Assembly: GCF_963583255.1 (NCBI RefSeq)
Contig: NC_084819.1
Location: 15,221,616-15,285,615 of the forward strand
Length of the DNA stretch: 64,000 bases
Origin: Pyrus communis
Taxonomy: Eukaryota; Streptophyta; Magnoliopsida; Rosales; Rosaceae
Direction of reading: 5' to 3'
Positions 21,800 through 35,675 of this stretch are shown piece by piece (the stretch's first letter is position 1; every line of letters starts with the position of its first letter). A model generated the notes under the pieces. It saw only the letters and a program-made list of their open reading frames with translations. It did no database searches and had not been told where the DNA came from. A program made the position numbers and the translations under genes.

Positions 21800-24652
21800 C
21801 ATGCACATTGCCGATAACCCGGGAAGAAATTTAGGGAATTCAATTGAGCCTGTAACTCTCCTGCTTTGTAGCTGATGTTTTCTGGTGGCCTACAAAGAGG
21901 GGGGAGAGAGAGAGAGGCAATCTTATAAGCAAACTGTTATATGTGCATATGATATGAACATAGTTGTTTGAGACTAATATTGCCACTTTCCTGTGATGTA
22001 AGAGTGCTCAGGTTTTTGTATTCTTTTGGTTTGGCATATTAGAATTTGTTCCAAATACAAAGTTTTGTAAAGCTTCTTCACAATGCTGATTTGGTGAGGA
22101 TTGGGTTGCTTCTTTCTAGTACTGTCATAACGTGATGTTGGTTGAAAATATGCTACCCTTAGGGTTGAGCCCCGGGGAGGGGGTGGGTGGGAAAATGAGT
22201 CAGGATTGAAATAAGTCAAGACTCGAGAGTTCGATTCCTTACATTGTCTGAAATGGTATCAACTGATTAGCCAGCCAATGCTACCAACACGATTTATTTT
22301 CTCACCACATTTTATATTAATCCCTTATAAAACCTTGAAATTAAAACGCTTTTTTTTTCACCCATCAATATTGTTAAACTGTCCGTGCATCAATTTAAAT
22401 ATTTTCCAAAATTTTAAAATTAGAACTGAAAATAAAAAAAACCCTACTCCAACACCACCCAACACAATTTAACAACGCCCTTCGCCCACCACCACCGTCT
22501 CTCCATCTCTCTCTCAAACTGGAAAAACTGAAAATCTCCCTCCTCATCACCCACCACCACTCCATAACCCAGCCCCCACCCCACTGTTGTCCACCTATGT
22601 TCCATCAAAATTGCATTTCAACCATCGTTGACAAAGAGAGGGTCTTCATTCTCTCTCTCCCGTGCTTCTCTCTCTTCCTCCCCTCCCGTTTATCTCTTCC
22701 TCCCTTCCTGTTTCTCTCTCTACTTCCCTCTCCCATTTTTCTCTCTTCCCAAAGGAGATGCCACCAAGCAGGTGTCAAAGGTTTTGGTTGCTTACCGGGG
22801 TGGGTGAAGTTTTGAGGGGGTGGTGCGGCCAGGGTGATGACATTCTAATAAATTAAAAGAAAATGAGTTTAGATATAAATTAGAGGGTATTTTAGGAATA
22901 ATAGTGGGTGAAGAAATAACATTTCAATTTTTTAACTTTTTATAATGGGTCAAGTTATAAGTTGAGTAGAGAAATAAAACAATGGGGTGGGTCTAATAAT
23001 AGTTTTTTGTTTTTTTGTTCTTTTTTTTTTTTTAATATATGAACGATATTGAAAAGAAGAAATCGAAATTATAACCTTTTTGTGTTTAATGGTGAATATT
23101 CTTAAACAACCGAACTACAAACTTATTGAGGTCGGTCTATCCTCTAATGGGATTTATGATTTCAATCACTACAGCTAGATTATATTCTTTTTATCTGAGA
23201 TTCTGAAGCTGGATTTATATAATTTTTTTTACTTTCGCTTCAATCAAACGAGAATATTTTGGACATCAAAACTCACCATATCCTAACATATTTTTGGGGC
23301 AAATGACTCCCACTTTCCGTTTCTTTTTCTTCACCCCTCGTTCATTTCTAACACCTGGATTGGATAAATCAACAGAAAATCGAATAATATAAATGAAACA
23401 TACGGGGTGTGCGAAAATCATTTCCGGACCCAAAAATAAGGTCGATATTTAATTTACTTCTCCAGCGATTAGGGAAAGAGCTAGAGCTTCTTACATACTC
23501 GGAATCTGTTTGTATCTAACATACAGCCGGCATACAAAGATAAAAAAATTTAGAAAGGAAGCAAACACAATGTCATTATTTATCGACTTTGACGGCATAA
23601 CAAATTTGTTACACGTCTTGGGAACAAGATGGGTCTCAAATTTCAGTTTCCATGCTCAAAATCTTATGATCAACCACATTTACGTAAAATGTATGTTGTA
23701 TTCAAATATGGCAATCCCGAACCTCAAGACTCACGACAATGTATGCAAGCAAGAAAAGATGGAGCAAGATGAAAAGAAATATAGCCCACCTTTCCACCAA
23801 CAAAACTTACACGCCGCCTTGGCGATATTGAAACCAGCATTCCGCAAGGGGAAAAGATATTCTGAATGTACAAGATGCCAGAGTCGTGCGCCTCAAAACG
23901 CCAATCTTTTCAATTTTACTTGTTCCTTTGTTTTCCAAATCTTCAAGCTAGTGGTAAAATCGGAGGCTGGGAAGAGATGGAGGCACTGAACCTCTTCGAG
24001 ACCTTCGTTTCATTTGTGAGGAGAGGAAGAATGTGCTAGCAGGAGCCTTGATTGAAATGACTTCTTTCTCAAAATTTGTCTGTAACCCCATTCTTCTGTT
24101 GCCGTGAAAATGATAAACTTCGTGAACCATGCAGTATTTCTTCCTTGGATCGTTTTGCAACAGACTCTATCAATCTGCAAAAGGACAGTGGTAAGGACAG
24201 TGGTAATGAAAAAATTTGGGGAACAAAGATTTGTGAAATAAGAGCAATGAACTCATAGATCGTTTTATTATTCAAGAAAGTTCCATGAGAATATCGGGGC
24301 CTTTTATTCTAGATCCCAGGCAGTGTCTGACCATCATCTTGTCCTATTCGTCAATCTTACAGATACACAATTGCGTATAGGCTAGAAGTTTGCTTTGTTT
24401 GGCTTCTAGCTTAGCAGCGGCAAGCGGGAAAAGAAAAAAAAAAAAAAGAACCTCATTGAATGCTTAAAATGGACCATGAAGACATCCAATAAACAAGCAG
24501 AAAGAAGCAGCCAAAAATCAACATTAACCATAACTTGGCCGTGCTCTGTCCAGCCAAGAACCCTTGAGGATTCCAGAATTAGCCCAGAAAATAACAGAGA
24601 AACTCAGTTTCGGACGTGTCTCAACTCAAACAGGGTGAAAAGACGCTTAATG
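21800..24652. other. Convergent 3' intergenic region
   Basis: This lies between the CBM20 stop and the CPL2 stop, so it holds the two 3' UTRs. Pyrimidine-rich stretches (about 22490-22750) give chance Ser/Pro/Leu-rich frames. A box-B-like 'gagagttcgattcc' occurs near 22224, possibly another SINE scrap. The 159-codon frame at 23510-23989 has no recognisable domain. No gene is supported. Confidence 0.55.
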
Positions 24653-27600
24653 TTACCTTGGGGAACTGGCACGCTTTAGAACTTGCTGACTCACCGTAGA
24701 AGTACTCCCAGGTTCAACTTCAGCAGCCTGTATATTTCGCATTGAAAAGACAGGAATTTAATAAGGAAATTCAACAAAGTCAAAAAGTTTACACGCTAGA
24801 TTGAGGTCTCCTGTTTTCTATTCCTCCAGAAAAGGAAGAAACTTTGGGTTCAGAAGCATCTCTTTCACAGGAGGAAAAAGGAGATGGTTTCCACAATGCA
24901 TAAGTTAGATCCAGCACAAACATTGGGAAGAAAAATGAATCTGTGAGAAGTTTAAAACGAGTCTATGTGAAGTTTAACATTCAACTAGAAGTGATAATGG
25001 TGATGAGGATGTCTAAAAACCTATCGATTGAGGTACAAAATAATTGTTCACTCAAACCAAAAAGAGAAAAGAACATAGCTAAATCACGCACGTTGGAATA
25101 CTTGGATAACGGGTAGAAATGAGGGACTGACAACCAAGCCCATACCTTTCAAAACAGGAATTGATGGAGCCAATAAGGCAGCAGTAGCAGACATTGAAGC
25201 CAGCTCAATCCGCTTTCAGTGTTTTAGCCATCACATCTTTGTCAGATGCAAAATTCAAAATGGGAGTGGTTCTCCTTTCAGTGTCTTGCCCACATACCCT
25301 TTATCCAAGCATCACCTATGTTTTTAAACATTGAAAATCAAATCAACTAATGAAAGCATCATCAATTATCCCCACCTCAGAAGTGCTTTCTGTAGGCAAT
25401 CCATCCCTTAGTAGCTCAGCCGATCCTGGACCAACCATGTCCAATAGAAATCCGTTTTCGTTTCCTTTATCTAAATCTCTGTCCACGACACCAGTATGAG
25501 GTGCAACATATGCTGCATATTTATCTGCCACCCCACACAAGAAATATATTCGGCACATGCAAACAAAAACATCTCAAAATATTGCAAGGAAAAAAGAAAC
25601 TTGTGGTTTTCAGAATAACATTACCAGCCAAGCTGTGAAGGGCATTCTCAGCAGCCTGTTGTTGAGCATCCTTCCTCGTCCTACCGGTTCCAAAACCTAT
25701 CTTCTCTCCAGTGAAAAGAACCTTTAAAACAAAGTTAACAATGAGCACATTAGAGTCCAAAACTGATAAAAGATCACTCCTCAAATCAAAATTAAAACAT
25801 AAATACAAAATGTATAAACAAACAAATTGAGAACGAAGCGAAGTCTTGAATTTTTCTCCAAGTTTTCTCTTTTCATTCTACCAAACTAAAAAACATTTTT
25901 TTTATGACACTGTATTATTGATTTGACATTTTTTTTTCTGACTCTATTATTGATTTGTTCTGCTAAAGAAAGAAATATGACAAATCAGGGTCAGCTTATG
26001 TTAGGAAACACCACACCCTAAGACAACATTTTAGTTTTACAATATCTATTGTCTATAACTAAATCATTTCACAACAACTTCATGCATTTAACGCATGTAA
26101 ATAATAAGTACAACAGCCGTGATGTAAATAAGTAGTAAAAACTACCAAAGTACAAAGGGAAAAAAAGTATAGAAGGAAAGTTCACTGACCTCAACAGAAA
26201 ACTGCAAATCATTGCTGGTGCTTAAAACAGACCTGAACTCAATCTGAGCAATGGGCAACATCATGATAAACTCCGTTACGAAAAATAAGAAAAGAGAAGA
26301 GAGAGAAAGGACGGAATGGGGCACTGTGTTGGGGAGATAAAACTAAAGCTATTTGTACCTTTGAACTGCACCTCCGTCCAATTTCCTGCAGCACTCCAAT
26401 AGATAAAGGGGATGGCAGCAGGGTCACTTTACCAGATTCTATTTGAGATTCTCTATTCAAAGAAGATGCTTGATTCTGGGATACACCCGCCTCTGAACGA
26501 AAAAACTAAGTTATAAAACGATAGGTATCACTCATAAAAAATACACCATACTATTAATCCTAAAGGAAGATTATAACTTAAAACCATACAAAAGCGAATG
26601 ATAATCCTATTCCCATCCTCCAAGTTGTGAGGTTGGATAACAGGCTAAAACTAAAACGAAAGGATGGAAAGATAAAGAAGAGAGGAAGGCTCATTAGGCA
26701 CAAAGCAGAAAACTTTCAGTCTCAAAACCAACACAACAATAATCTATACCAAAACGGAAGGACAGTAGCCTCGGACTCTTGATTTCTTCTTAATATCTCA
26801 AAAACATTCCTCATATAAACTTCAAAATTAAAAAGTAGAATGATGATTAGGCAGCAAGCATTTCAAAAAAGAAAACCTTTCAAACCACTTGAGAGAACAA
26901 GGACACATCAAAAGGAAACTTAACAATCTATATCTAAGATTTTCCAAGCTCCAAGGAACATCAACATCTCACATCTATGTTTAAAATTTGTAAATATATG
27001 GATTAATGCATTGACCACTCAAATCCAACACATCATTCAATGGATCTTACAAATCCATATGATACTTTCCATTTGTTTGACAATCTCTTCTCAGGTTACT
27101 TAACTTGTGCATGAAAAAGAGGACATAAGAAGACTCATTTGCACAGAGTGTACCATGAAACTTTGACTGCAAGCTATAGTGTTATTCTATAATATCATCA
27201 AGGTGACATGACCTAAAATACAATGCAAAGCCCAGCAACCTACTATTCAAAAGATGATGGCTAGGAAGTGAAAGATACATTCTAATGAAATCATCCAATT
27301 CATTCCAGTTCGACATGTAGGTTTCTATACCAGGCGATAAATTAAATTACCTGACGGCTGACTTGGAAAAGGAAGATTCTGTTTTTGCAAATCACGCCCA
27401 GAAGATACCTGCAAATAGAGAAAGTTTTGGTCACTGAGACATTTCTGGAATTCTTATAGTAACACCTTAATTCAAATTGTCAAAACAAGTGACTCCGAAA
27501 GAAATTTAACAAATTCTGGACATACCTCTTCCCTCTTCAAATCAGATTTGTGTGAGAGCAAACCAGTGGGTGTAGAACCTGGTGTAGCAGGACCGAAAGG

Positions 27601-30306
27601 ATTCTGGTAAACTAACTTTTCAGGTTTTGAAACACCAGGCTGTTGAACAAGCTCAGAAGTGTGATTACTCGAATGTCCTCTGTTGTTGTCATCATCAACC
27701 AACCATCCTCCTTGTGCATTTATTGAGAATGCTGGCAGTTGTGCAGGCACTTTAGATAAAAGAGGGGGCTCAGCAGAGCTTTGACTCCTTATATCTAGAC
27801 CAGGATTTGTACCAAGGAGTCCTCTCCTCATTTCATGGTCACGATCAGAAAAGCTATCTCGTCTAACAGGAAGTCCAAGCAGACCAGGTTTCTGAGAAGG
27901 TATGACCGGCCTCAAAGAAGTCGTACCAGCAGCATTGGGAAGAATTGCAGCCGGTGCTTGAGAGTTGTCAGATCTTGACTCAGCATGATTTTTCACAGAA
28001 TGAACCACCGACTCCACACCACCCTTATCATCAGATTGGTTTAATCTTCGTTCCACTTCGACACCATTCATTCCTTCACTAATGGGAGCATTAGGATTTC
28101 CATTTGGTGCAAAACCAGCATCCTCGGACATCAAGTAATTGCTCACATCAGGGGCAGGAGGCAAATTTACCACCTCATCTTCATAAAAAACTCCAGAAAT
28201 TCTTCGCAACAAAATTTCATCAAACTCTTTGAAAAAACAACCTCTGACATTGCATGCAACATTTCTTGCTACACAGAGGACTGGAACTGCACTAGCTGTC
28301 TCTGCTTGAGGAGCATAATAAGGGCTGAAAGCCGGAACAACATGGACTCGAGGTTGATCCTTATCTTCCCAGACATTGGAACGGTCATCAATAACCAGTG
28401 CCATCTTTGGATGGCACACTCCTTGTTGGAAGACATTCAGTAAAGATTTCTTGGAACCTGATTTAACACAAACAACACGGTCCAGAAGTTGCTTTGAGCC
28501 TATTAAGTGTGACCCCGGGTCAAGAAGCCTCCACATTTCTAAGGCATAATCTCTTTCAGCCATAGTACAGACGTAAACTTCAAACCTCTTGCGTCCTTTT
28601 GCAGTTAAATAACTTCTCAAATCTTCCCATGCAGGTCGTAACCGCACAAGCACACTGGTATCACGAATCTGCAATAAACAACAAAATTGTATTGTAGTCT
28701 TTTGCACACTTGTATGAGAATATGTAGCTATATTTGCAGCTACTATGACGAGATTGACTTATCAGTTATCACCCATTCTACTTTTTTGTAAGATGACAGT
28801 TGTTTTACTAAATAACTTCTAAAAGCTTCCTGACTAATCAAACTGCCACATGAATTTTGGAGAACTCAAGGGAACATATCGCACAGATAGGTGAATGTAT
28901 CAATGGATCAAAAAGTTAACAAACATATGTTGATCAAAAAAGCACTGCAAGTGTTTGGAAAACCTACCGAGGTCTAGCCAAATGAAAAAAAATCTAAAAT
29001 TCTGCAAACAACATTAGGCTACACTCCTAGCGTGCAGCTAAATTATCTCTGCCTAAAGAACACACTACGTTGTTTTCATAAATTTTACATTAGGATGGTG
29101 TTGTTCTCAAGTCCTAGCAATGAATGATATTGCAACATATTGTCTCAATGCACTCATTCATTATCTTCAATAACAGCATTTAGGGTATTGAATTCCTATA
29201 AAACAAAAGGGAAACAAACATATAAAACATACAGAAATAAAAAATTAAAAAATAAAAAAACATGACTAGAGGATCACCTCGGGATTGATGCGAGTGAGCA
29301 CAATGTTCTTCTCTGGCAATCTAATGATAGGCCGAATCATTTTCTCGTGGTTATCAGACAGTGGAGGAACCTCCTCCAGTTGAACTTTATACAACTTTCC
29401 ATTATCCATCACACAATCGTTATCTATATACTGCTTCAACAGCCACCTCTCGTCCATGTACCGCTTCATTTCAGCAGACATACCGGCTATTCGCATCCCA
29501 TCACTCTCCCGTGTAATCCAACTTCGTAAAGCCTCAATCCTATCCTCAAAAGACTTCATGGTGTTGGCAACAATCAACGTCTCATCGAGATCAAACACAA
29601 TTGAGAGAACCCTCAGATTCAGCATTCCTAGAGAAGCACTGTACAGACCAACAGGAACCGCATAGCACCAAAAGCACGGAAATTTCTTCTGCTTACTCGG
29701 CATGGCTACCAAGTGAATCTCCTCATCCCCTACCAACACAATCGCCGTCTGCTTAAGACAATTAATCACCTTATTAGTACATTCCGCCTAATTAACTCGA
29801 AAAAAAGAAAAAAACTAAATCTGGATCACATTCTTGATTTAACCACGATACTAACTGAGCTAACTTTACTAGGTCAGTTAACTAAACGTTTATCCAATCG
29901 AATTCCCACCAAAAACTTCAGATTAAAATTTCTGTGCTGCTGGTACATTTTCTTGGGAGCCAAACAGAAAGCTCAATCTAAACAATCTATATAAACAAAT
30001 GCAAACATCGAAAAATGGAAGCAATTGAGTGGGAACCTTGAACTCGTAGAAGCAGGAGGCGTGGAGATTGATCAAATGCGGCTGTTCGGCAGGGGAGGCC
30101 GATTCGAGTTTGCATCGAACAGAAAACGAAGAAATCGTCTGGAGAATTGAGAGCGGAGGACACCTCTCGCTTTGCTGCGAAATCCGGTGGATACGAATCT
30201 CATTGTTCGGGAACTGGAAATTCCCGTCCGCCACCGGAATAGCGTCCAGCTCTCCCAAACGCAGCTCGCCATGGTAGACCACGGACTTGAACCCTAAACG
30301 GCTCAT
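24653..30306 (-). CDS. CPL2: RNA polymerase II CTD phosphatase-like protein, CPL2 type
   Basis: Nine exons join in frame to 816 aa: 30306-30037, 29748-29278, 28668-27526, 27408-27351, 26492-26359, 26243-26190, 25721-25625, 25524-25376, 24727-24653. The FCP1-type phosphatase has the catalytic signature [12 protein letters not shown] (Asp 143 and 145). The second conserved part follows exon 3's start ([19 protein letters not shown]), with [13 protein letters not shown] and [12 protein letters not shown] Ser/Pro/Gly-rich linker follows. One double-stranded-RNA-binding domain lies at about 675-742 ([31 protein letters not shown]). CPL1 has two dsRBDs and CPL2 is shorter, with one, so CPL2 fits better. 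So does the neighbour: CBM20 beside CPL2, as at At5g01260/At5g01270. Role by family: dephosphorylates Ser5 of the Pol II CTD, in auxin and stress responses. The last intron (25375-24728) could hide another exon. Confidence 0.9.
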
Positions 30307-31721
30307 TAATTTAGATCAAATTTAAGAGGGAAAGCGCGAAGAATTTGAGGTCAATTCGTAAATGTTGAAAAGATCAGGGGGTTTCTGTGAAAAATTGGGG
30401 AGTAATTCTCCAGTTTTGCTCTCTGCTCCTCCTTTCTCTCTCACTCCTCTCAGACCTCTTCGCTCTCTCTCGCTCTCTCTGCCTTCGGTTTCAAACAATG
30501 AGACTCGCCGGTTATTTATATGCCCAAGGGGGAAGTTATGTGTCCGAAATTACCATTATATCCATTCAGTCCGGAAGTCCGTTGATTTAGGATGGCCGCC
30601 TCTGGACCGTTTGATCAAAGGTAGGATTTTGGACTTTTGCGCATCCTTCAGTTGTTTTTTTTTGTTTTTTTTTTTTAAAAAAAAAAAAAAGACAATTGAC
30701 ACAGTTATCCATCATTTTTGAAAATCAGAAGACTCACAAATGTATTTTAGCTTTTTGTTGCCATAATCAATTAGACTCACCAGCTTGGGTCTCAAACCTA
30801 AAATTTCCTTGTCTTTTTATATTTTAAAAGCCGAAATTCACGTCTTACAACTAGATCACTTGTTGTGGTTTGTGAATCTTTTAGTTCAAGATGCATAAAG
30901 TTATAAGGTATTATATTTTATTTTATTTTGAGTTTAATTCTTTTTTATATTTTATTTTTAATCCATGGGAATAATTTAATTTTTATCAGCTAATCAACGG
31001 AAAACAGGCTGAATTTTGTTGTTAATTAACCATGGTCTTAAACATTAATCTTAGTAATGTTGGAGTATTTGTAATGAGATCCATTGGGCTTTATTTAAAT
31101 GGGCCACTAAAAATTGCTTGCAGCAACTTGGCCCTCAAAATCCAATTAGAAAACCCAAATAGCATTTGACAACTCAATTTATTGAATGGAAAAAACCGAA
31201 AAACCAATTATGCAACAGAAAGTTCTAAAGCTTTTATTTCATAAATAAGAAGTTGGTAGGTTAGTTGGGCTAGTTTGGTATTCTTGTGTTCTAAAAAAAA
31301 AAGATTGTTTTAAAAATAAAAAAAAAAGGTTGTTTTTGTTGTGTTATGAGAATAAACAGCTGTAAAATAAAGTTGTTGTGTGCTTAGTAAATTTTTTTTA
31401 TTGGTAATAGTGCTTTTAACAAAAAAAAAAGTGTCAAAGCTTTTGATAAACTTTTAGATAAATTGTTTTGAATATGTAAATAACTAAAAAGGATATGGTA
31501 TTTAATGTGATATTAATAATTGTCACAAAGAATAATGTAGGGGCAATCATTGTAATTTTGTAAAATATGGTGAGATATATTTGTCATTTGAAAATTTCAT
31601 TAAACGAGCACTGATTATTATGCTTTGAAAAAAAAACACTTTTTTCAAAGGCATGATAAAACCTGCCTCTGATTTTCTATGATTTTGTACTGTCACTTAC
31701 AGCAATTTTTTTAAAAAGTAC
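30307..31721. other. CPL2 promoter side and an older MITE-like element
   Basis: CT-rich tracts at about 30415-30485 (GA-rich on the gene strand) are probably in the CPL2 5' UTR or core promoter. An AT-rich homopolymer stretch lies at 30655-30690. From about 31269 ('agtttggtattcttgtg') to 31730 the sequence looks like the left part of a MITE whose right end ('ttttaccaaacacattttatg') reappears just beyond the MULE at 36395-36415. Confidence 0.5.
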
Positions 31722-31730
31722 TTTTTTTTA
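31722..31730. repeat. Left target-site duplication of the MULE
   Basis: The 9-bp tttttttta is repeated at 36386-36394. Its length fits Mutator elements, but the sequence is low complexity, so the exact boundary could shift by a base or two. Confidence 0.6.
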
Positions 31731-31937
31731 AGGGCAAAAGACTGTTTACTACCCTCATGTTTCGTGGTTTTCAACATTTAGTACATCAAGTTTTTTTCGT
31801 CTTAAAGTCATACCTAAAGTGTAAATTTTGGAACAATCTCATACATCCGTTAGTCAAACTGTTAAATCTCCCGTTAACTGTGACGCATCCCATGTGGACA
31901 ATGACTGGGCTCCACGTGGGTCCACGTGGATTTTTTT
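31731..31937. repeat. Left terminal inverted repeat of the MULE
   Basis: About 205 bp, imperfectly matching the complement of 36175-36385. The two arms have diverged at many positions, so the element is not recent. Confidence 0.88.
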
Positions 31938-32617
31938 ATTTTTTTTATTTTTTTAGAGAAGGGGTTTCAATGACAAAAAAAAAATTCAAAATTCAAAATT
32001 CGCAACCCCCTATCTCCCCCAGCAAAAGTAAAAAAGTGAAAAAGTGAAAAGTAATCGCGACCCCCCATCTCCGTCCGAAACCCTACCCACGGGTCGTCAC
32101 TCGACCTCGCCGTCACCCCACCTTGCACGCCGTCGCTCCACCTCTCACGCCATCGTACGTTGCGCACACGTTTCTGGGAAAGATTGTTGTGAAGTCATCG
32201 CTAGCGATGGGGTGGGAAAAAAGGAGGATCGAAGTGGGTGAAACACCACTTTATTGTAAGTAACCTACCTTTTTCGAAGTGTAGATAATATGGGTTTAGG
32301 CTTTCCGATTTTTCAATTTTGAATTTTAGGGATTAGGGATTAGGGATCTATGAGTTCCAATCACTTTTTTTTGTATGGTTTCTGGAATTGTGTTTTGTAG
32401 TGGGTTGTGCATGTGGTTTTGTCTTCAATCGTGGTCCCCATGGTTTTGTTTTCATCTTTTTTTCTATGGTTTCAGGAAAAAAGGTGGAACTGTATTCATG
32501 GTCCCCATGGTTTTGTTTTCACCTTTTTTCCTCATGGTCTTACTAGTGTTTTCACCTTTTTCCCCATGTGCTCTAGGATTTTATGTTGTTTTCACCTTTC
32601 TCCATGACTTTGCAAGC

Positions 32618-35600
32618 ATGCCCAAATTATTTAGCCTTAAAATTAACCATGGTGAGAAGTGGTCTAAAAGTGCATATACGGGAGGGTTTGAGGCTTGGTT
32701 TGATTACGTAGACAAAGACTTCATGTCATTTTTCGAGATTGATGAAATGGTTAAGGAGTTAGGATATGATGGGTTTATGTTGTATCACTATAGGATTCCT
32801 GTGATGTCTTATTGGGAGGGATTAAGGCTTATTAAACGGGATCAAGACGTGGGTGAAATGTGCAAGTATGTTCCAGGGGTTAGGGAAATAGAAATGTACC
32901 TAGAACATCTAAGCCTGAAGCAAGCTGCCTTGAAACATAAGCTTTTGATGAATCTAGATGAGAGTGCCATATTAAAAAAAAGGTGTCATTATAGAAGATA
33001 TTGAGGAATCGAGGGTGGCGATTTCGATTACAAAAGGAAGTGGATCAAAACTGAAGAAGGGTAGAGCAAAATGGGGTGCGGATGACTTAGAAAAATGGCT
33101 ATATCTTTTAATTGACATAGCCTAAAATGGTGATGATGAACATGAGGCTAAAGCAACTGAGGGAGGACAAGGAAGTGGAGATGAGGCTGAAGATGGTCCT
33201 CTCAATGCTGATAATGAAGGTGAAGAAACTGAAGAATGTCACGAAGCTGAAGAAGTTAATGAAGGGACCAAAGTAGAAGCTAATGCTAATGAAGGTAAAA
33301 TTTTTGAAACATTTATTTTTACAATTTTAATTTCAGTATTCACTTATTTTTGCAAAGTTTAGGTATTTAACAAATATTCATTTTTTGTGGCAGTAAATGC
33401 AGAGGATGACACAACAGATAGTGAGTTTTTGGATAATGACTATAGTTTGGAAGATGATGATCATCATGAAGTAGATGATACGGCTGTAGAAAATGTCGTT
33501 GGAGATGCTGAAAGGGGTGAAGGGGTTGGGAACCAACATCCAGAAGACGTTATTGATGAAAGGGATGTAGAAGACGTTCCTCTTGATGATGAGAGACAAG
33601 ACTCAGATGGCCTGCACAATGTTGACGATTCAAGTTCAGAATGTGACGAGAAGGTCATTTATCCTGAGTTTAATGAAGAAGCCGACAGGGATGATCCAAA
33701 GTTTGGAAAGGGATTGAAGTTCAGAGATGCTGCATAGTTGAGAGAGGCAATGTGGTCTCACTCCATTAAGAATGGTGCACCTTCTATTAAGCTAAAAAGG
33801 AATGAGAAATGGAAGATTAGTGCAAGGTCTAAGAAAAACTTTCCATGGAGATTGTATGCTTCCAGGATGTACAATGAAGATTCAATGCAAGTGAAAACCT
33901 ATGTTAGGAAACATGAATGTTCGAGGATTTGGAAGGAAAATCCTCACTGCAAAGTGGCATAGCTTGTGAAGAGGTATGTGGACAAATTCAGACTCAACCC
34001 AAGCATGCCCATCACTACATTTATGGAGACAATGAAAGATGAAAGAATGGTTGAGATCCACATCAAGACAGCCTACAAAGTAAGAGCACAGTGTTTGAAA
34101 ATCCTTGAGGAGAGTAACATGGATCAGTACACAAAGTTGTGGAAGTATTGTGATGAGCTTATGAGGACAAACCCGGGTAGTACAGTTCAGATGAAGGTGC
34201 TACTCTATGATGATGCTCATGTGATATTTCAGAGGATTTATATTTGTTTGGGGGCTTTAAAAATGGATTTAAGAATGGATATAGGCAGCTTGTAGGGTTG
34301 GATGGTTGTCACTTGAAGGGAGTGTTGAAGGGTCAGTTACTATTTACAGTAGGTATGGATGCAAATAACCAAACTTAGGTATTGCATATGCTATAGTAGA
34401 GCTCGAGAACAAGGACAATTAGGTTTGGTTTCTGGAACTACTAGCTGCTGACTTGGGAATTGTGAACCAGCATGCATGGACTTTCATTTCTAACAAACAA
34501 AAGGGCTTATTACCAGCTTTTGAGAAGGTGGTGCCTAATTGTAATCATCGATTCTGTGTTAGGCACTTATACACCAACTACAAGGTAGATGGGTTTAAAG
34601 GGAAAGGATTAAAGGATGCTTAGGGAGAGTATGGCTGAGGTGAATAGGATGAATGAAGAAGCTTATAAATGGTTGGAGAATAGACCAGCCTTGCATTGGA
34701 GTAGGTCACACTTTGAGAGACACACTCAGTGTGACATTCTTTTAAACAACCTCTTTGAGAGCTTCAATTTTTTTAGCCTCAGGTCTAGGGACAAGCCTAT
34801 TATTACCATGTTGGAAACAATAAGAGTTTTATTGATGAAGAGGATATGGTTGAGAAGAGATGCAATGAGGAAGGATAAAGGAGCTATCTACCCAAAAATC
34901 TAGAAAAAGTTGGAGGAGTACAAACTGAAAAGCTCACACACTATAGCTACATGGTCTAGAGGAGAAAATTTTGAAGTGGATGAAGGCAAAGGCAATGTAT
35001 TTGTGGTGGATTTGAATGGGTGCACTTGCTCATGCAGAAGATGGGATTTGACAGGCTTTCCTTGCATACATGGTTGCTCGGCCATCTATTATGCAAGGAG
35101 ACAGCCTGAGGAATTTGTTTCCTCTTGGTATAAGAATGAGAAGTACTTTGAGGCATACGAAAACTTGATTCAACCCGTCCAAGGCATGAAATTTTGGGAG
35201 CCATCTGAAAACAAATGCATTCTTCCTCCAACTTTTAAAAGGTAGTCGAGGAGACCAAAAAAAAGGGTACATAGAGAGGGTGATGAAAATGAATTCAAGT
35301 TAAGCAAGAGAGGGCAAAAAAGTGTGAAGTGTAGTGTTTGCAAGGCCTCGGGACACAACAAGGCCAGATGCCCTACCACTCATCCTCATCCAACTGCTAG
35401 AAAAGGAAGAAAAAGCAAGAAAATGAGGTATAATTTTGATATTTTTTGTTGATTTTTCATTTGAATTTGTTATTTGTGAAGTGTAGTATCTGTCAGTGCT
35501 AAAGCTATATGGGTTCATTACTTAGGCCTCAACATCTAAGGCATCATAACCCTTTCAGTCATCGCAGCCATGCACTCAGGAAGCTTCACAACCTTCATCT

Positions 35601-35675
35601 CAGCCAACTCAAGCCTCTCAAACCACTTCAAAGTCTATTGCAAAAGGTCAGAAAAGGAGGAGGAATGTTCCATGA
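32618..35675 (+). pseudogene. MuDR-type MULE transposase pseudogene
   Basis: The frame can be followed in pieces. From 32618 comes an N-terminal domain common in plant MULE proteins (LKINHGEKW, WFDYVDKDFMSFFEIDEM, the 'Y-H-Y-R-I-P' region). Then an acidic linker with a probable intron (about 33295-33392) leads into the MuDR zinc-binding-like region (about 33680-33960), the transposase core (VGLDGCHLKG near 34300; NHRFCVRHLYTNY near 34545) and a SWIM zinc finger (CTCSCRRWDLTGFPCIHGCSAI, about 35020-35080). A CCHC knuckle (CSVCKASGHNKARC, near 35330) and a Gln/Ser-rich tail end at 35675. Inactivating changes: stops at 33123, 33735, 33960, 34376, 34420, 34621, 34901, 35243 and 35547, and frameshifts near 32976 (in an A-run), 34250 and 34379. 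No functional product is possible. Confidence 0.88.

Noticed and set aside
23510..23989. Plus-strand frame of 159 codons between the CBM20 and CPL2 genes
   Set aside because: Composition is that of non-coding AT-rich DNA, with no domain or family resemblance. It lies near the converging 3' ends.
32375..33004. 209-codon frame as a stand-alone gene
   Set aside because: Its first 80 codons are low-complexity repeats of 'Pro/Phe/Val' type. The rest is the N-terminal domain of the MULE transposase, which continues in another frame after a shift in an A-run near 32976.
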